The translations under genes and the position numbers were made by a program. This document shows positions 6,525 to 14,454 of a DNA stretch of 30,785 nt, in pieces (position 1 is the first letter of the stretch; each line of letters opens with the position of its first letter). The notes under the pieces are model-generated. The model was not told the DNA's origin. It saw only the letters and a list, made by a program, of their open reading frames with translations, and made no database searches. This DNA is from a virus, in the IMG/VR virus record IMGVR_UViG_3300009184_000133, positions 1 through 30,785 of that record; one strand, 5' to 3'.

Positions 6525-7339
6525 AATCCTTGTCCAAGTTCTTCTACAGTGTATTCAGTTTGGCATATTTGTACCAACCATGTTTCTCTGTCCACTGTGT
6601 AAGGTTGTTCAATATCAGGCATACCCACTGCCACAGGATATGCAAGGCTGCTGTGTGCCACAATGGGTCTGCAACCTGCAATGCCTGCTTGTATGCCTGG
6701 CCCTGAGTTGTAATTTACCACAGCATGGCAGTTGAAGTGCATGTCAAAACTGTCGTAAGTGTTGACCACTGGCTGTGCAACTTCCATGGATGTGTTTGCT
6801 GGCATGTATGGCATGCGCAAGGGCGAGCGTGGGTGCGCACGTATGCGTATGGGACGATCAGTTGAGTTTCGCAACTGTTGAATTTGCATCAATACCCAAG
6901 ATTCCATGCTGCCAAGGCCAGCAACTTGTAGACTATTACGATGTTGCGCGGCAATGATGATTTCGGGTCCTGGATTCACCTGTGTAGCCAAACTTATTTG
7001 CAGTTTTCTTGGTCGGTTCCAGTCCAAGTTGTCATAATGCCCATAGTACCCGTCCCGAGTGATGTGATTCACTGCCAGTTTCCAAGTTTGACCGCGATAC
7101 AGCGCACCAATGTCTATCACAATCACAGGTCGGTTTTGCTTGCGATAGTGCTCGTACACTGCTTGATTGGGTCGCATTCTACCATGCCACAGCACTGACC
7201 AAATCACTGCGGCATCAGCAGTCATTGAATTCTCTTGAGTTTGTATGCCCGCGGCTTGACAACAATCCAAGAATGCACTCATCACAGGCTTGGAATTCAA
7301 TGCACACTGGGCAGGAAAATAGGCTATGGTTTTTATCAC
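6488..7339 (-). CDS. Capsule-synthesis-like family protein, paralog A
   Basis: About 284 residues from a GTG at 7339 (VIKTIAYFPAQ). A longer start would extend into the divergent gene. The first half has AAVIWSVLWHGRM, then the family signature PVIVIDIGALYRG. The second half has RPIRIRAHPRSP, then CHAVVNYNSGPGIQAGIAGC. The second half resembles the GT-B-like fold of bacterial capsule-synthesis proteins of the KpsC/KpsS kind, though short. It shares this layout with four other genes here (8132, 10329, 11114, 12030). The start is 13 bases from the divergent plus-strand ATG, so the two transcripts diverge from one point. Enzymatic activity is not established by the sequence. Confidence 0.62.
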   Translation of the reverse strand: MIKTIAYFPAQCALNSKPVMSAFLDCCQAAGIQTQENSMTADAAVIWSVLWHGRMRPNQAVYEHYRKQNRPVIVIDIGALYRGQTWKLAVNHITRDGYYGHYDNLDWNRPRKLQISLATQVNPGPEIIIAAQHRNSLQVAGLGSMESWVLMQIQQLRNSTDRPIRIRAHPRSPLRMPYMPANTSMEVAQPVVNTYDSFDMHFNCHAVVNYNSGPGIQAGIAGCRPIVAHSSLAYPVAVGMPDIEQPYTVDRETWLVQICQTEYTVEELGQGLWLKRIAPALTA

Positions 7340-7347
7340 TGTAAATA
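7340..7347 (+). promoter_or_regulatory. T4-late-like promoter box, leaderless position
   Basis: TGTAAATA, 7 of 8 matches to the T4 late consensus TATAAATA, exactly five bases before ATG 7353. By T4 geometry transcription would start on the A of the ATG. Confidence 0.55.
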
Positions 7348-7352
7348 CGCTT

Positions 7353-8135
7353 ATGAAATACACTGTAGTTACCACTTTTAATGCCGAAGGTTACAAGACT
7401 TACGGTTCGCGCATGATACAAACATTTTTACAAAACTGGCCACAAGATATTCAATTAAAGGTATACGCCGAAGGTTGCCATGTTGCAGAAACAGCACCTA
7501 ATCTTGAAGTATTAAACTTGGAAGTTGCAAGCCCTGAGTTAGCGGTATTCAAAAACACCTGGCGAGATGTGCCCAAGGCCAATGGCAACATTGGTCCTGG
7601 CAGTGAACGCAAAGCATACAAATGGCAGGCTGTAAGGTTCAGTCACAAAGTGTATGCCATATTCCATGCTGCCAAACACTGCACTACAGATTGGTTGATT
7701 TGGATGGACGCCGATATGGTGTGCCATTCACCAATCACTGTACAACGTATTGCACAGTTCTTTCCAGATGATAGAGAACTGTGTTATGCAGGCCGTAGCA
7801 ACAAGTTCACTGAGTGCGGCTTGTATGGAATGAACCTGAGGCGCGAGCCCGTACAAAAATTTTTAGCAGAGTTTCAGCGCATGTATGACGATGCTGAACG
7901 CGGTATCTTTACACTCAGTGAATGGCATGACAGTTATGTGTTTGATGATGTTAAAAACCGCAGTGGACTAGCAGAACTCAACTGGTCAGCGGGACTGATC
8001 AACGGCGAAGGACATCCGCTAATCAACTGTGAATGGGGCGCCTACATTGACCACCTCAAAGGCAAGCGCAAAGGTGATGGTCGTAGCAAACTCAAAGACC
8101 TTGTGGTTCGTCGCACTGAACGATACTGGCAATGA
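7353..8135 (+). CDS. GT-A-type glycosyltransferase
   Basis: 260 residues from ATG 7353 (MKYTVVTTFN); nine more upstream codons would overlap the promoter. DWLIWMDADMVCH contains the DxD motif (DAD at 119-121), which coordinates the metal and nucleotide sugar. YKWQAVRFSHKVYAIF precedes it, and SGLAELNWSAGLINGEGHP and a C-terminal basic tail follow. The enzyme probably adds a sugar to a surface glycan. It is the first gene of a five-gene plus-strand block and overlaps the next gene by ATGA. No Shine-Dalgarno sequence is visible in front of this start, in keeping with a leaderless message. Confidence 0.78.
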   Translation: MKYTVVTTFNAEGYKTYGSRMIQTFLQNWPQDIQLKVYAEGCHVAETAPNLEVLNLEVASPELAVFKNTWRDVPKANGNIGPGSERKAYKWQAVRFSHKVYAIFHAAKHCTTDWLIWMDADMVCHSPITVQRIAQFFPDDRELCYAGRSNKFTECGLYGMNLRREPVQKFLAEFQRMYDDAERGIFTLSEWHDSYVFDDVKNRSGLAELNWSAGLINGEGHPLINCEWGAYIDHLKGKRKGDGRSKLKDLVVRRTERYWQ

Positions 8136-8938
8136 TATTTTTAAGCAAGAATGGTGATGACGAATACATTGACATGTATGCACATGGGCTCGGGCTTGAG
8201 AGTACACCTCTGGAGTCATGGCGCTATGAGGACAGCACAGAGCCACTCATGCTACGAGGCATCATGAAGCACAAGATCATCAAGCAGTGCTGGGCAGATC
8301 GGAGACCATTTAGATACATGGACTCAGGATACCTGGGCAATCGTCCCAGTCATCAAAATCCTCACGGTTGGAAGGTATGGCATAGAATAGTGCCCAACAA
8401 CTTGCAACATGATGCAGTGATTCCACGTCCCAGTGATCGGTGGAATCAACTGGGTCTAGAGGTTGCCAATCGTCGACGTGGTAGCACAATATTGATAGTG
8501 GCGCCTGATGAAAAGCCTTGCCGTTTCTATGACATAGAATTAGACACATGGTTAGCAGAAACTGTGGCCACTATCCGGCAACACACTGATAGGCCCATTG
8601 TTATACGTGAACGCAATCGAAGTCGCACTGATAGAAAAACAAATCGGGTGGAGCGAGCCTTGGATGATGTGCATGCTGTGGTAACGTTCAACTCAATAGC
8701 AGGTACAGAAGCCATACTAGCAGGCATTCCTGTGTTTGCCATGGCTCCGTCAAATGCTGCCAAGCCAGTGAGCAATACAGACTTAACAAAAATAGACAAC
8801 CCTTGGTGGCCAGATCGTGATCAAATCTTGTCCTGGGCATATCATTTGGCCTATGCTCAGTTTCACATAGACGAATTCAAAAACGGCAGAGCAGAACGCA
8901 TACTCAAACAAACAGAGGAAATGCTGTATGGGCCGTAG
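8132..8938 (+). CDS. Capsule-synthesis-like family protein, paralog B
   Basis: 268 residues. Shared family features: LMLRGIMKHKIIKQC, then PFRYMDSGYLGN, KVWHRIVPNN, RPIVIRERNRSR, AVVTFNSIAGTEAILAG and a C-terminal LAYAQFHIDEFKNGRAERIL. Its closest relative in the window is the minus-strand gene at 12030, which has the same blocks in the same order, so the pair arose by duplication or separate gain. The role in glycan synthesis is inferred from the neighbours. It is coupled to the upstream glycosyltransferase by ATGA. The stop codon is TAG, which matters for interpreting the amber codon at 13237. Confidence 0.65.
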   Translation: MIFLSKNGDDEYIDMYAHGLGLESTPLESWRYEDSTEPLMLRGIMKHKIIKQCWADRRPFRYMDSGYLGNRPSHQNPHGWKVWHRIVPNNLQHDAVIPRPSDRWNQLGLEVANRRRGSTILIVAPDEKPCRFYDIELDTWLAETVATIRQHTDRPIVIRERNRSRTDRKTNRVERALDDVHAVVTFNSIAGTEAILAGIPVFAMAPSNAAKPVSNTDLTKIDNPWWPDRDQILSWAYHLAYAQFHIDEFKNGRAERILKQTEEMLYGP

Positions 8939-8976
8939 ACCACTAAACATTGCAGCCATTTGTGTTTGAATATATT

Positions 8977-9672
8977 ATGAAATCGTTTATAATTAGATTA
9001 AAACACAATAAAATTTCCGAACAACAAGCCCAGGATTGTGTTAAACAAGCCCAAACATTCAACATAGATGTTGAATACTTTGATGCTGTGAATGGACTTG
9101 AACATCAAGCGCATTGCGAAAAGTTAAACATACGGCCGTTAAAATTCTTTAAGAAAGGTCTACCAGGAGTGTATGGCTGTTTGTTGAGCCATTACTATCT
9201 TTGGTTAAAATGCGTAGAACTAAATGAACCCATGGTAATACTGGAACATGATGGTTACTTTATTAGGCCATTGCCCGATGATATTTTAGATAAATTTCAA
9301 GACGTGTTGAAATTAGATTCATTGAATCCTTACGATCCAGAGTACTCAAAAATCATACAAGATTCATTCCATGATGATTGTGATCTAGAAATTACTGAGA
9401 TCAACAACAATGAAAAATTACACAATGACGCTGGCTTTTATTCCTGGGGATCTTATGCATACATCATCAAGCCCCATGCCGCGCAGAACATAATTGACTG
9501 GATCGCTGTACATGGATTTTTGCCATCGGATCATCAATTGGGCACACAAGTAGCACGTATAGAAACTTGCCGTCCAACCATGGCAAGATTGCATCCATTC
9601 TATGCAGTAGACAATAACATTAACACAATGTCACTGACCAGAAATACAAAATTTTTGTCAAATCAAGAGTAA
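8977..9672 (+). CDS. GT25-like (LPS family) glycosyltransferase
   Basis: 231 residues from ATG 8977 (MKSFIIRLKHNKIS). GVYGCLLSHYYLW (about 64-76) is the hallmark of family 25 LPS glycosyltransferases. MVILEHDGYF at 86-95 stands where the family has LEDD, so the first Asp of the usual motif is His here. HDAGFYSWGSYAYIIKP follows, a typical GT25 late block. It likely transfers a galactose or similar sugar to LPS. The His substitution may mean altered metal use or lower activity. The 38-base gap before it holds no clear ribosome site. Confidence 0.72.
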   Translation: MKSFIIRLKHNKISEQQAQDCVKQAQTFNIDVEYFDAVNGLEHQAHCEKLNIRPLKFFKKGLPGVYGCLLSHYYLWLKCVELNEPMVILEHDGYFIRPLPDDILDKFQDVLKLDSLNPYDPEYSKIIQDSFHDDCDLEITEINNNEKLHNDAGFYSWGSYAYIIKPHAAQNIIDWIAVHGFLPSDHQLGTQVARIETCRPTMARLHPFYAVDNNINTMSLTRNTKFLSNQE

Positions 9673-9687
9673 ACAAGGAGATATCAA

Positions 9688-10338
9688 ATGTATGAATACC
9701 AAGGGTGGTGGTTCCCAGACGCTGAATCACATTTTCCAAAGATGCTGAAGAAAAGCATAGACAAAGGCGGACCTGCTGAATATCAATACCAGGTGCGTGA
9801 CCGTAGCATGACACACGCTAAGAAGCGCGGTGTTGCACTAGACATTGGAGCCAATGTAGGATTATGGAGTCGCAGTCTTTGCAAGAACTTCCGTACTGTG
9901 GTAGCGTTTGAGCCCGTGGCTATGTTTAAAGAATGCTTGCTCAAAAACGTGTCTGCAGATAATTTACAAATAAAAGACTTTGCGCTGGGCGACAAACAGA
10001 CTCGAGCCACAATGATCATCACAGAAGGCAACACTGGCCATACACACATTGATCCTGCTACACTAGGAACAGGAGAGACTCAAGTATATAGACTGGATGA
10101 TTTGGAGTTGGATGAAGTCGATTATATCAAAATGGACTGCGAAGGCTACGAGTATCGAATCTTGCAAGGTGCAGAAGAGACTATCAAACGTTGCCAACCT
10201 GTTGTTGTGGTAGAACAAAAGCCACATGATGCTTACAGCGATCAGTATGGTCAACATGCTGCCATTGAACTCATGAAGTCGTGGGGTATGGTACGACTAG
10301 ACCAAGTCAAAGACGATTGGATCATGGGGTGGAAATAA
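9688..10338 (+). CDS. FkbM-family SAM-dependent methyltransferase
   Basis: 216 residues. SAM motif I VALDIGANVGLW (about 49-60), acidic loop AFEPV (73-77), and the FkbM signature YIKMDCEGYEYRILQG (146-161) are all present. FkbM enzymes O-methylate sugars or small hydroxyl groups. Next to glycosyltransferases, this suggests O-methylation of a surface sugar. The start is supported by AAGGAGATATCAA just ahead, the best ribosome site in the plus-strand block. Its end overlaps the GTG start of the next gene by 10 bases. Confidence 0.85.
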   Translation: MYEYQGWWFPDAESHFPKMLKKSIDKGGPAEYQYQVRDRSMTHAKKRGVALDIGANVGLWSRSLCKNFRTVVAFEPVAMFKECLLKNVSADNLQIKDFALGDKQTRATMIITEGNTGHTHIDPATLGTGETQVYRLDDLELDEVDYIKMDCEGYEYRILQGAEETIKRCQPVVVVEQKPHDAYSDQYGQHAAIELMKSWGMVRLDQVKDDWIMGWK

Positions 10339-11123
10339 AGTACGCATGGTCGCCGGCAGTTGAAGGTGATTATGAAAAATGGACTTTGGAACCTTGGCGG
10401 CTCAAAGGATTAAAAACATTTGATCTACTGGAGGACATTCCTGAAGATCATATACTAGTTGTGAGCCATTTTGCACCTTGGTGGAGTCCACTCAAAGAAT
10501 GGATTGAGGCCGGCCGGCCTTGGATTGAAATTGATTTTGGCTACTGGGGAGAAGACACTCCTAGACGCAATACTCGCAGAGTTACCTATTGTGGGCATCA
10601 TAATATGAACATGCGCACACGCCCTTGGCCAAGAACACAGTTGTTTTCAAAACCCAAACAGCAAGAGTGGAAACACATGCCTGGGGAATATGTGCTGGTA
10701 CCCATGCCTGTCAATAAAATATTGATCCAACGTCGAGGTATCACATTGGTGCAATGGTGCAATGAAATTGCACAAGAAATTAAAAAATACTGGGACGGTC
10801 CTATCGCCTGGCGTAAAAAAGCTGGAGACAAATCGTTAAGATTTCAGCATTTTCAAAATCAAATGACTCGAGCACATGCGGTGGTTGGAGAACGTACCAT
10901 GGCCTGTGCAGAGGCAGTGTTGTCGGGTGTGCCTGCATATACTGTGGATTCGTCAATTACTACTTTACTCATGGGCGGTATTGAGAACCTAGGTAACATA
11001 CAACATCCAGACAGATCTGACTGGTGGGATCATATTTGTTGGAGTCAGTTTCATACTTGGGAGTTTGTCGATGGTGGAGAATCTGTGGCTGACTTAGTTG
11101 AAGCCTATCAGATCTACAAGTAA
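10329..11123 (+). CDS. Capsule-synthesis-like family protein, paralog C
   Basis: About 264 residues from GTG 10329 (VEIKYAWSPAVEG). An upstream ATG at 10281 would overlap the methyltransferase by 57 bases and is less likely. Family blocks: GRPWIEIDFGYWG, then RRVTYCGHHN, TLVQWCNEIAQEIKKYWDGP, HAVVGERTMACAEAVLSGVP and the C-terminal WDHICWSQFHTWEF. In place of the usual FNS motif it reads GERT, so it is the most divergent of the five paralogs. The end overlaps that of the converging gene at 11114 by 10 bases, with no terminator between them. Confidence 0.6.
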   Translation: MEIKYAWSPAVEGDYEKWTLEPWRLKGLKTFDLLEDIPEDHILVVSHFAPWWSPLKEWIEAGRPWIEIDFGYWGEDTPRRNTRRVTYCGHHNMNMRTRPWPRTQLFSKPKQQEWKHMPGEYVLVPMPVNKILIQRRGITLVQWCNEIAQEIKKYWDGPIAWRKKAGDKSLRFQHFQNQMTRAHAVVGERTMACAEAVLSGVPAYTVDSSITTLLMGGIENLGNIQHPDRSDWWDHICWSQFHTWEFVDGGESVADLVEAYQIYK

Positions 11124-12037
11124 GGCAAAAACTTTTGATAGATGCGTCCTGCACGAGCATCCGCGTCACTCCAGTGAGCGGCTGCCAGGTCGTACATCCA
11201 TTGTTCTCTGGCAAATGTTTCTGGAGTTTCAATTTTATCAACATCCTTGTTGGCCACTGCCCAGGCCACACAACTAGCGTCATCTGCAAATACTGGTATG
11301 CCTTCGCACACTGCTGCCACACTGGCACTACTGTTGAAGAACACTGCTGAGTGGGCGCCTTTCAAGTTATCAATCAATCTACTGTGTGTGGGCTCCAGTA
11401 TGACCACGTTTTGTCTCTTGCCCATTTTACTAGTATACACTGCAAAGTCTGTCATGTTGTATTGGCCTGGATGTGGTCGCACATAAATTTGTCTACTGCT
11501 CACCGCTCGAATCTGCTGTATCTTTTCATGCAGCCAAGTCATTGGGTCCAAAGTCTTCATTGCAAATCCACCATCTCGTTGCATACAGATCAAAATGTGT
11601 CCTGCAAGGTTAACCTGGGCTGGTTTCAACTGCACTCCCAGGGTACGACTGATCTCCAGCCATTTGGTTGCATCACTGTTGCGATTGGCATATTCAGCAC
11701 GGTCATAAAATGGCCCGTTAAGGCTGTATCGCAGGTAGTTGCCGTGATCATCAAGATACTTCCAACAACTTGCATCTATGCACATGGTTTGAAAACCCAG
11801 TCTACGCTGTTCAGGAATGATTTGTTTGCGCAGTGTGATATTACGACCGCCAGTGTTGGTAGTAGCCCAGCCCAATATTACTGCTAGTTTACTAGGGGTA
11901 TACTTGTGTTCCCATTCCACTCGGACTGTGTGTCCTGTGGCTTGTACTCCTTCAGCAAAACTTTCCAGGCATTGTATTTTCCTAGAGTGTTTTTGTGGAT
12001 TGGCCACACTGCTGACATAGACCACTACATCAACCAC
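11114..12037 (-). CDS. Capsule-synthesis-like family protein, paralog D
   Basis: About 307 residues. GTG 12037 overlaps the upstream gene by 8 bases. A second GTG at 12025 has AAGGTGG better placed, so the true N-terminus may be four residues shorter. It reads VVVYVSSVANPQKHSRKIQC, then MCIDASCWKYLDDHGNYLR, WLHEKIQQIRAVSSRQIYVRPHPGQYN, SAVFFNSSASVAAVCEGIPVF, ending with YDLAAAHWSDADARAGRIY. The arrangement matches the other paralogs and KpsS-like polysaccharide proteins, although the DxG block is replaced by DAS. The stop is TAG. Confidence 0.65.
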   Translation of the reverse strand: MVDVVVYVSSVANPQKHSRKIQCLESFAEGVQATGHTVRVEWEHKYTPSKLAVILGWATTNTGGRNITLRKQIIPEQRRLGFQTMCIDASCWKYLDDHGNYLRYSLNGPFYDRAEYANRNSDATKWLEISRTLGVQLKPAQVNLAGHILICMQRDGGFAMKTLDPMTWLHEKIQQIRAVSSRQIYVRPHPGQYNMTDFAVYTSKMGKRQNVVILEPTHSRLIDNLKGAHSAVFFNSSASVAAVCEGIPVFADDASCVAWAVANKDVDKIETPETFAREQWMYDLAAAHWSDADARAGRIYQKFLPYL

Positions 12038-12992
12038 CTTGCAGGATCCTCCATGCTGTGCCGTCGCGCATTTCTACTTCGGTAAACTGGCAATAGGCAA
12101 TGTGTGCTGCCCAACGTTCTACTTCGTCCAGTGTGGGTACGTATGGCTCGTTTATGGCATCCAAGGTCTGGCTGCACAAAGCAGCGGCTGCATTGGGTCC
12201 AAGTGTGATGGCAGGTTTGCCATTCAGCAAGGCTTCGCCAGCAGCAATACTTGAAAATGTGACCAAACAATGTATGTCTTGTTCTAGTGCATGTGCCATT
12301 GAGTCATCACTGGTTCTAGCAGTACGGCCGGGCTTGCGGCGCACAACAACTTCGCGGTCAGTTTTGCTGGCAAGTTCTTTTAATACATTATCCAGCCATT
12401 GTTCAAGATCAATATCATAAAGATTCAACAATTTTTGGCTGGGTGGTGCTAGAAGTATTTTACTACCGCGATAGAACTTGCGAGGCTGAAATCCTGTGGC
12501 ACCCAGTCTATCTCTGGGTCGATCTATAATGGGACCAAAGTTTTGCACATCGTTACGAGTAACACGATGAAATGTTTTCTTTTTGCTGTTGCCAAAATAA
12601 CCAGTGTCTATGTAGTAAAAATCTCTGCCTGCAGCACGACAGGCATCCATTTGTTTGCGTTTGGTAATACCACGCAAGATAACTGGTGTCATTGACTGTT
12701 CACTCTTGCTCCAGGTGGTTATTTGTCCACCTGCACCTATGGTAAAACTCTGTAATATAGGATCAAACATTTTTCCCTTTTCTGCGTATCTAAATTCACT
12801 ATCAATAGCATGCACTGTTTGATTGTCTAGGCCTCGTATCTTTTCAGTCAATGCTTCTAAGCTCAATCCGTAGTAGTCGCCTGCTGGGTCCACACGATAT
12901 TTGATTAGATCCCTAAATAGTTCAGCCAACTCTGGAGGCACCATTTCAAGTTCATGCCGCGGCAGCGGTGCTAATTCTTGTTCTTCATTCAT
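12030..12992 (-). CDS. Capsule-synthesis-like family protein, paralog E
   Basis: 320 residues. An extra N-terminal extension of about 75 residues (rich in Glu and Leu) precedes family blocks PVILRGITKRKQMDACRAAG, DFYYIDTGYFGN, HRVTRNDVQNFGP, REVVVRRKPGR, CLVTFSSIAAGEALLNGKP and IAYCQFTEVEMRDGTAWRIL. These match the plus-strand gene at 8132 block by block. ATG 12992 overlaps the C-terminal fragment of the interrupted glycosyltransferase. Enzymatic function is inferred from the glycan context only. Confidence 0.66.
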   Translation of the reverse strand: MNEEQELAPLPRHELEMVPPELAELFRDLIKYRVDPAGDYYGLSLEALTEKIRGLDNQTVHAIDSEFRYAEKGKMFDPILQSFTIGAGGQITTWSKSEQSMTPVILRGITKRKQMDACRAAGRDFYYIDTGYFGNSKKKTFHRVTRNDVQNFGPIIDRPRDRLGATGFQPRKFYRGSKILLAPPSQKLLNLYDIDLEQWLDNVLKELASKTDREVVVRRKPGRTARTSDDSMAHALEQDIHCLVTFSSIAAGEALLNGKPAITLGPNAAAALCSQTLDAINEPYVPTLDEVERWAAHIAYCQFTEVEMRDGTAWRILQGG

Positions 12993-13236
12993 GGTCGGTT
13001 CTCTGTTCGCAGTAGTCAGCTAGTAGTCTTTCACGGTGCCAGTCTTGTGCAAAGTTGCCTGCGTCTGCAAACTCACGAAAGCAAGGTGTGCCCAAGGTGT
13101 AGTGTACCAATTTGGCATTGGGATTCCAGTCATATTCAACATCCAACCAGTTCCACTCTGGTGGTAGTTCACCTATGCGTTCATCATCCAACCAGGTGAA
13201 TCTATGCAGTTCTGCCCCTGTTGATCGTTGCACAAA
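12985..13236 (-). pseudogene. C-terminal part of an amber-interrupted glycosyltransferase
   Basis: This reads in the same frame as 13240-13677, directly after the TAG at 13237-13239: FVQRSTGAELHRFTWLDDE and then WLDVEYDWNPNAKLVHYT, the latter a typical GT8-like C-terminal block with a His for metal binding, ending CFREFADAGNF...DWHRERLLADY. A GTG at 13233 could start it alone, but the lack of the N-terminal catalytic part argues that it is the severed or read-through half of one enzyme. Its TGA overlaps the next gene's ATG. Confidence 0.72.
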
Positions 13237-13677
13237 CTAAGGAGTTAGTTTACGATTGGGAAAACTGTTGCAGTTCCACAAGATCACACTTGACCAGTTT
13301 TTTCTTGGATAGTCTTCGTTTCGGCTGCCAAGATACTTTTCAGTCATGCGTGTTTTGTAATCATGTTTGACCACCATGACATCTTTGGCAAGATTTTTGG
13401 CTTCCCATAACTCCACAATGTCTCCACGCAAGATCATGTCGCCATCAATGAATATGGCCCAGCCTTGATAGTCCATCAAGTGCGGCACAAGAAAACGACT
13501 GTAGATAAATTGATTGCTGCCGTCAGTATGTGTTTCATCGTAGTCTCGGAACAAATTAAGCGCCACAGGAATTATGGCCACTGGTTGACTGGCATGTCTG
13601 ATAATAGAGTTCACACACACATGATATGCCACTGCTTCCCTGGGATCGTAGCCCACAAACACAGGAATTGGTTTCAT
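13237..13677 (-). CDS. GT-A-type glycosyltransferase, N-terminal part before an in-frame amber
   Basis: 146 residues ending at TAG. It has IPVFVGYDPREAVAYHV, FIYSRFLVPHLMDY, then WAIFIDGDMILRGDI with the DxD motif (DGD at 78-80), and NWSSVILWNCNSFPNRKLTP just before the stop. Intact relatives would continue into the block found immediately downstream in the same frame. A single TAG, perhaps from GAG or CAG, separates the two. It overlaps the upstream cytidylyltransferase gene by ATGA. The truncated enzyme lacks the C-terminal part and would probably be inactive alone unless the amber is read through or suppressed. Confidence 0.78.
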   Translation of the reverse strand: MKPIPVFVGYDPREAVAYHVCVNSIIRHASQPVAIIPVALNLFRDYDETHTDGSNQFIYSRFLVPHLMDYQGWAIFIDGDMILRGDIVELWEAKNLAKDVMVVKHDYKTRMTEKYLGSRNEDYPRKNWSSVILWNCNSFPNRKLTP

Positions 13678-14441
13678 TTCTTGCGCTCTATGTCATCTTC
13701 AACACAGCGATTGCCGTATTGTATTTCAATTAACTTTAGAGGTTGATCAGTTTCGTTACACAACTGATGCCATTCATTGACTTTGATAAAGGTGTGTTCA
13801 TGCATGACAAGACTGCACTTGACTTCTTGGTCAGTTGATGCCTCGTCCAAGGTGTACACTGTGGCTGCACCTTCGGCCACAAACCAAAATTCTGCCCGTT
13901 GATCATGACGTTGCATGCTCAAACATGTACGGGGCATCACAGTGAGTTCTTTTAATTTTGTGTTGGCGCCTACTTCATGCAACACACGATAGTATCCCCA
14001 GGCACGATCAGTCTTGGGAGTTTTCCATTCTGTCAGTATCCATGAACTTGAATTCATTTTGTTCTCGCCACCTACACCAAATTCAAAGTCCACATCATCA
14101 AACACCATTTCAGGAATGTTATCTGCTGTGCGATCTCCACCATTGGCAAAGATAAATTTAGAGTTGGGCACAGTGTAATAGGTACGAGCAACACGTATGG
14201 CATCTCGAGCAGTGTTGTCCTCATCATCAAATTCAATTACCCGGTCTACCATGCGTAAGTTTTCAATAATGGCTCTGCGTTCCGTGGCAGGCATGAACGG
14301 ACGGCCTTTTTTGCGTGTGAGCCAGGCATCACTGTTGATGCCCACTACCAATCTATCGCCCAGTTTCTTTGCTGCTTCAAAGTAGGCAATGTGCCCAGAA
14401 TGTAGCGGGTCAAATCCGCCTGTGACTATTACTATTTTCAT
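13674..14441 (-). CDS. Cytidylyltransferase fused to a cupin (sugar-nucleotide bifunctional enzyme)
   Basis: 255 residues. N-terminal domain: VTGGFDPLHSGHIAYFEAA with the HxGH nucleotide-binding motif at 14-17, ERRAIIENLRMVDRV, and an SSSW motif at 131-134. These define the rfaE/tagD/glycerol-3-phosphate cytidylyltransferase group. C-terminal domain from about 149: GYYRVLHE, ELTVMPRTCLSMQRHDQRAEFWFV, EHTFIKVNEWHQLCN, IEIQYG, which resembles the cupin of type II mannose-6-phosphate isomerases. The product could activate a sugar or polyol phosphate for glycan synthesis, with the cupin isomerising or binding the sugar. A perfect late-promoter box lies five bases before the ATG. Confidence 0.8.
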   Translation of the reverse strand: MKIVIVTGGFDPLHSGHIAYFEAAKKLGDRLVVGINSDAWLTRKKGRPFMPATERRAIIENLRMVDRVIEFDDEDNTARDAIRVARTYYTVPNSKFIFANGGDRTADNIPEMVFDDVDFEFGVGGENKMNSSSWILTEWKTPKTDRAWGYYRVLHEVGANTKLKELTVMPRTCLSMQRHDQRAEFWFVAEGAATVYTLDEASTDQEVKCSLVMHEHTFIKVNEWHQLCNETDQPLKLIEIQYGNRCVEDDIERKK

Positions 14442-14446
14442 GTGAA

Positions 14447-14454
14447 TATTTATA
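14447..14454 (-). promoter_or_regulatory. T4-late promoter, exact consensus, leaderless position
   Basis: TATAAATA, 8 of 8, five bases (TTCAC) before ATG 14441. It overlaps the TAA stop of the upstream gene. Confidence 0.78.

Noticed and set aside
7340-7375. Longer N-terminus of the minus-strand gene at 6488 reaching 7375
   Set aside because: It would extend through the divergent late-like box and into the plus-strand coding region. A GTG at 7339 gives a start in line with the family.
10281-10328. ATG 10281 as the start of the plus-strand capsule-like gene
   Set aside because: This would overlap the FkbM gene by 57 bases. GTG 10329 gives a family-like N-terminus with a short overlap.
13237-13239. 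TAG reassigned to an amino acid in this phage
   Set aside because: Genes at 8132-8938 and 11114-12037 end naturally in TAG with normal C-termini, and no other internal TAG was noticed. A single nonsense change or error is simpler.
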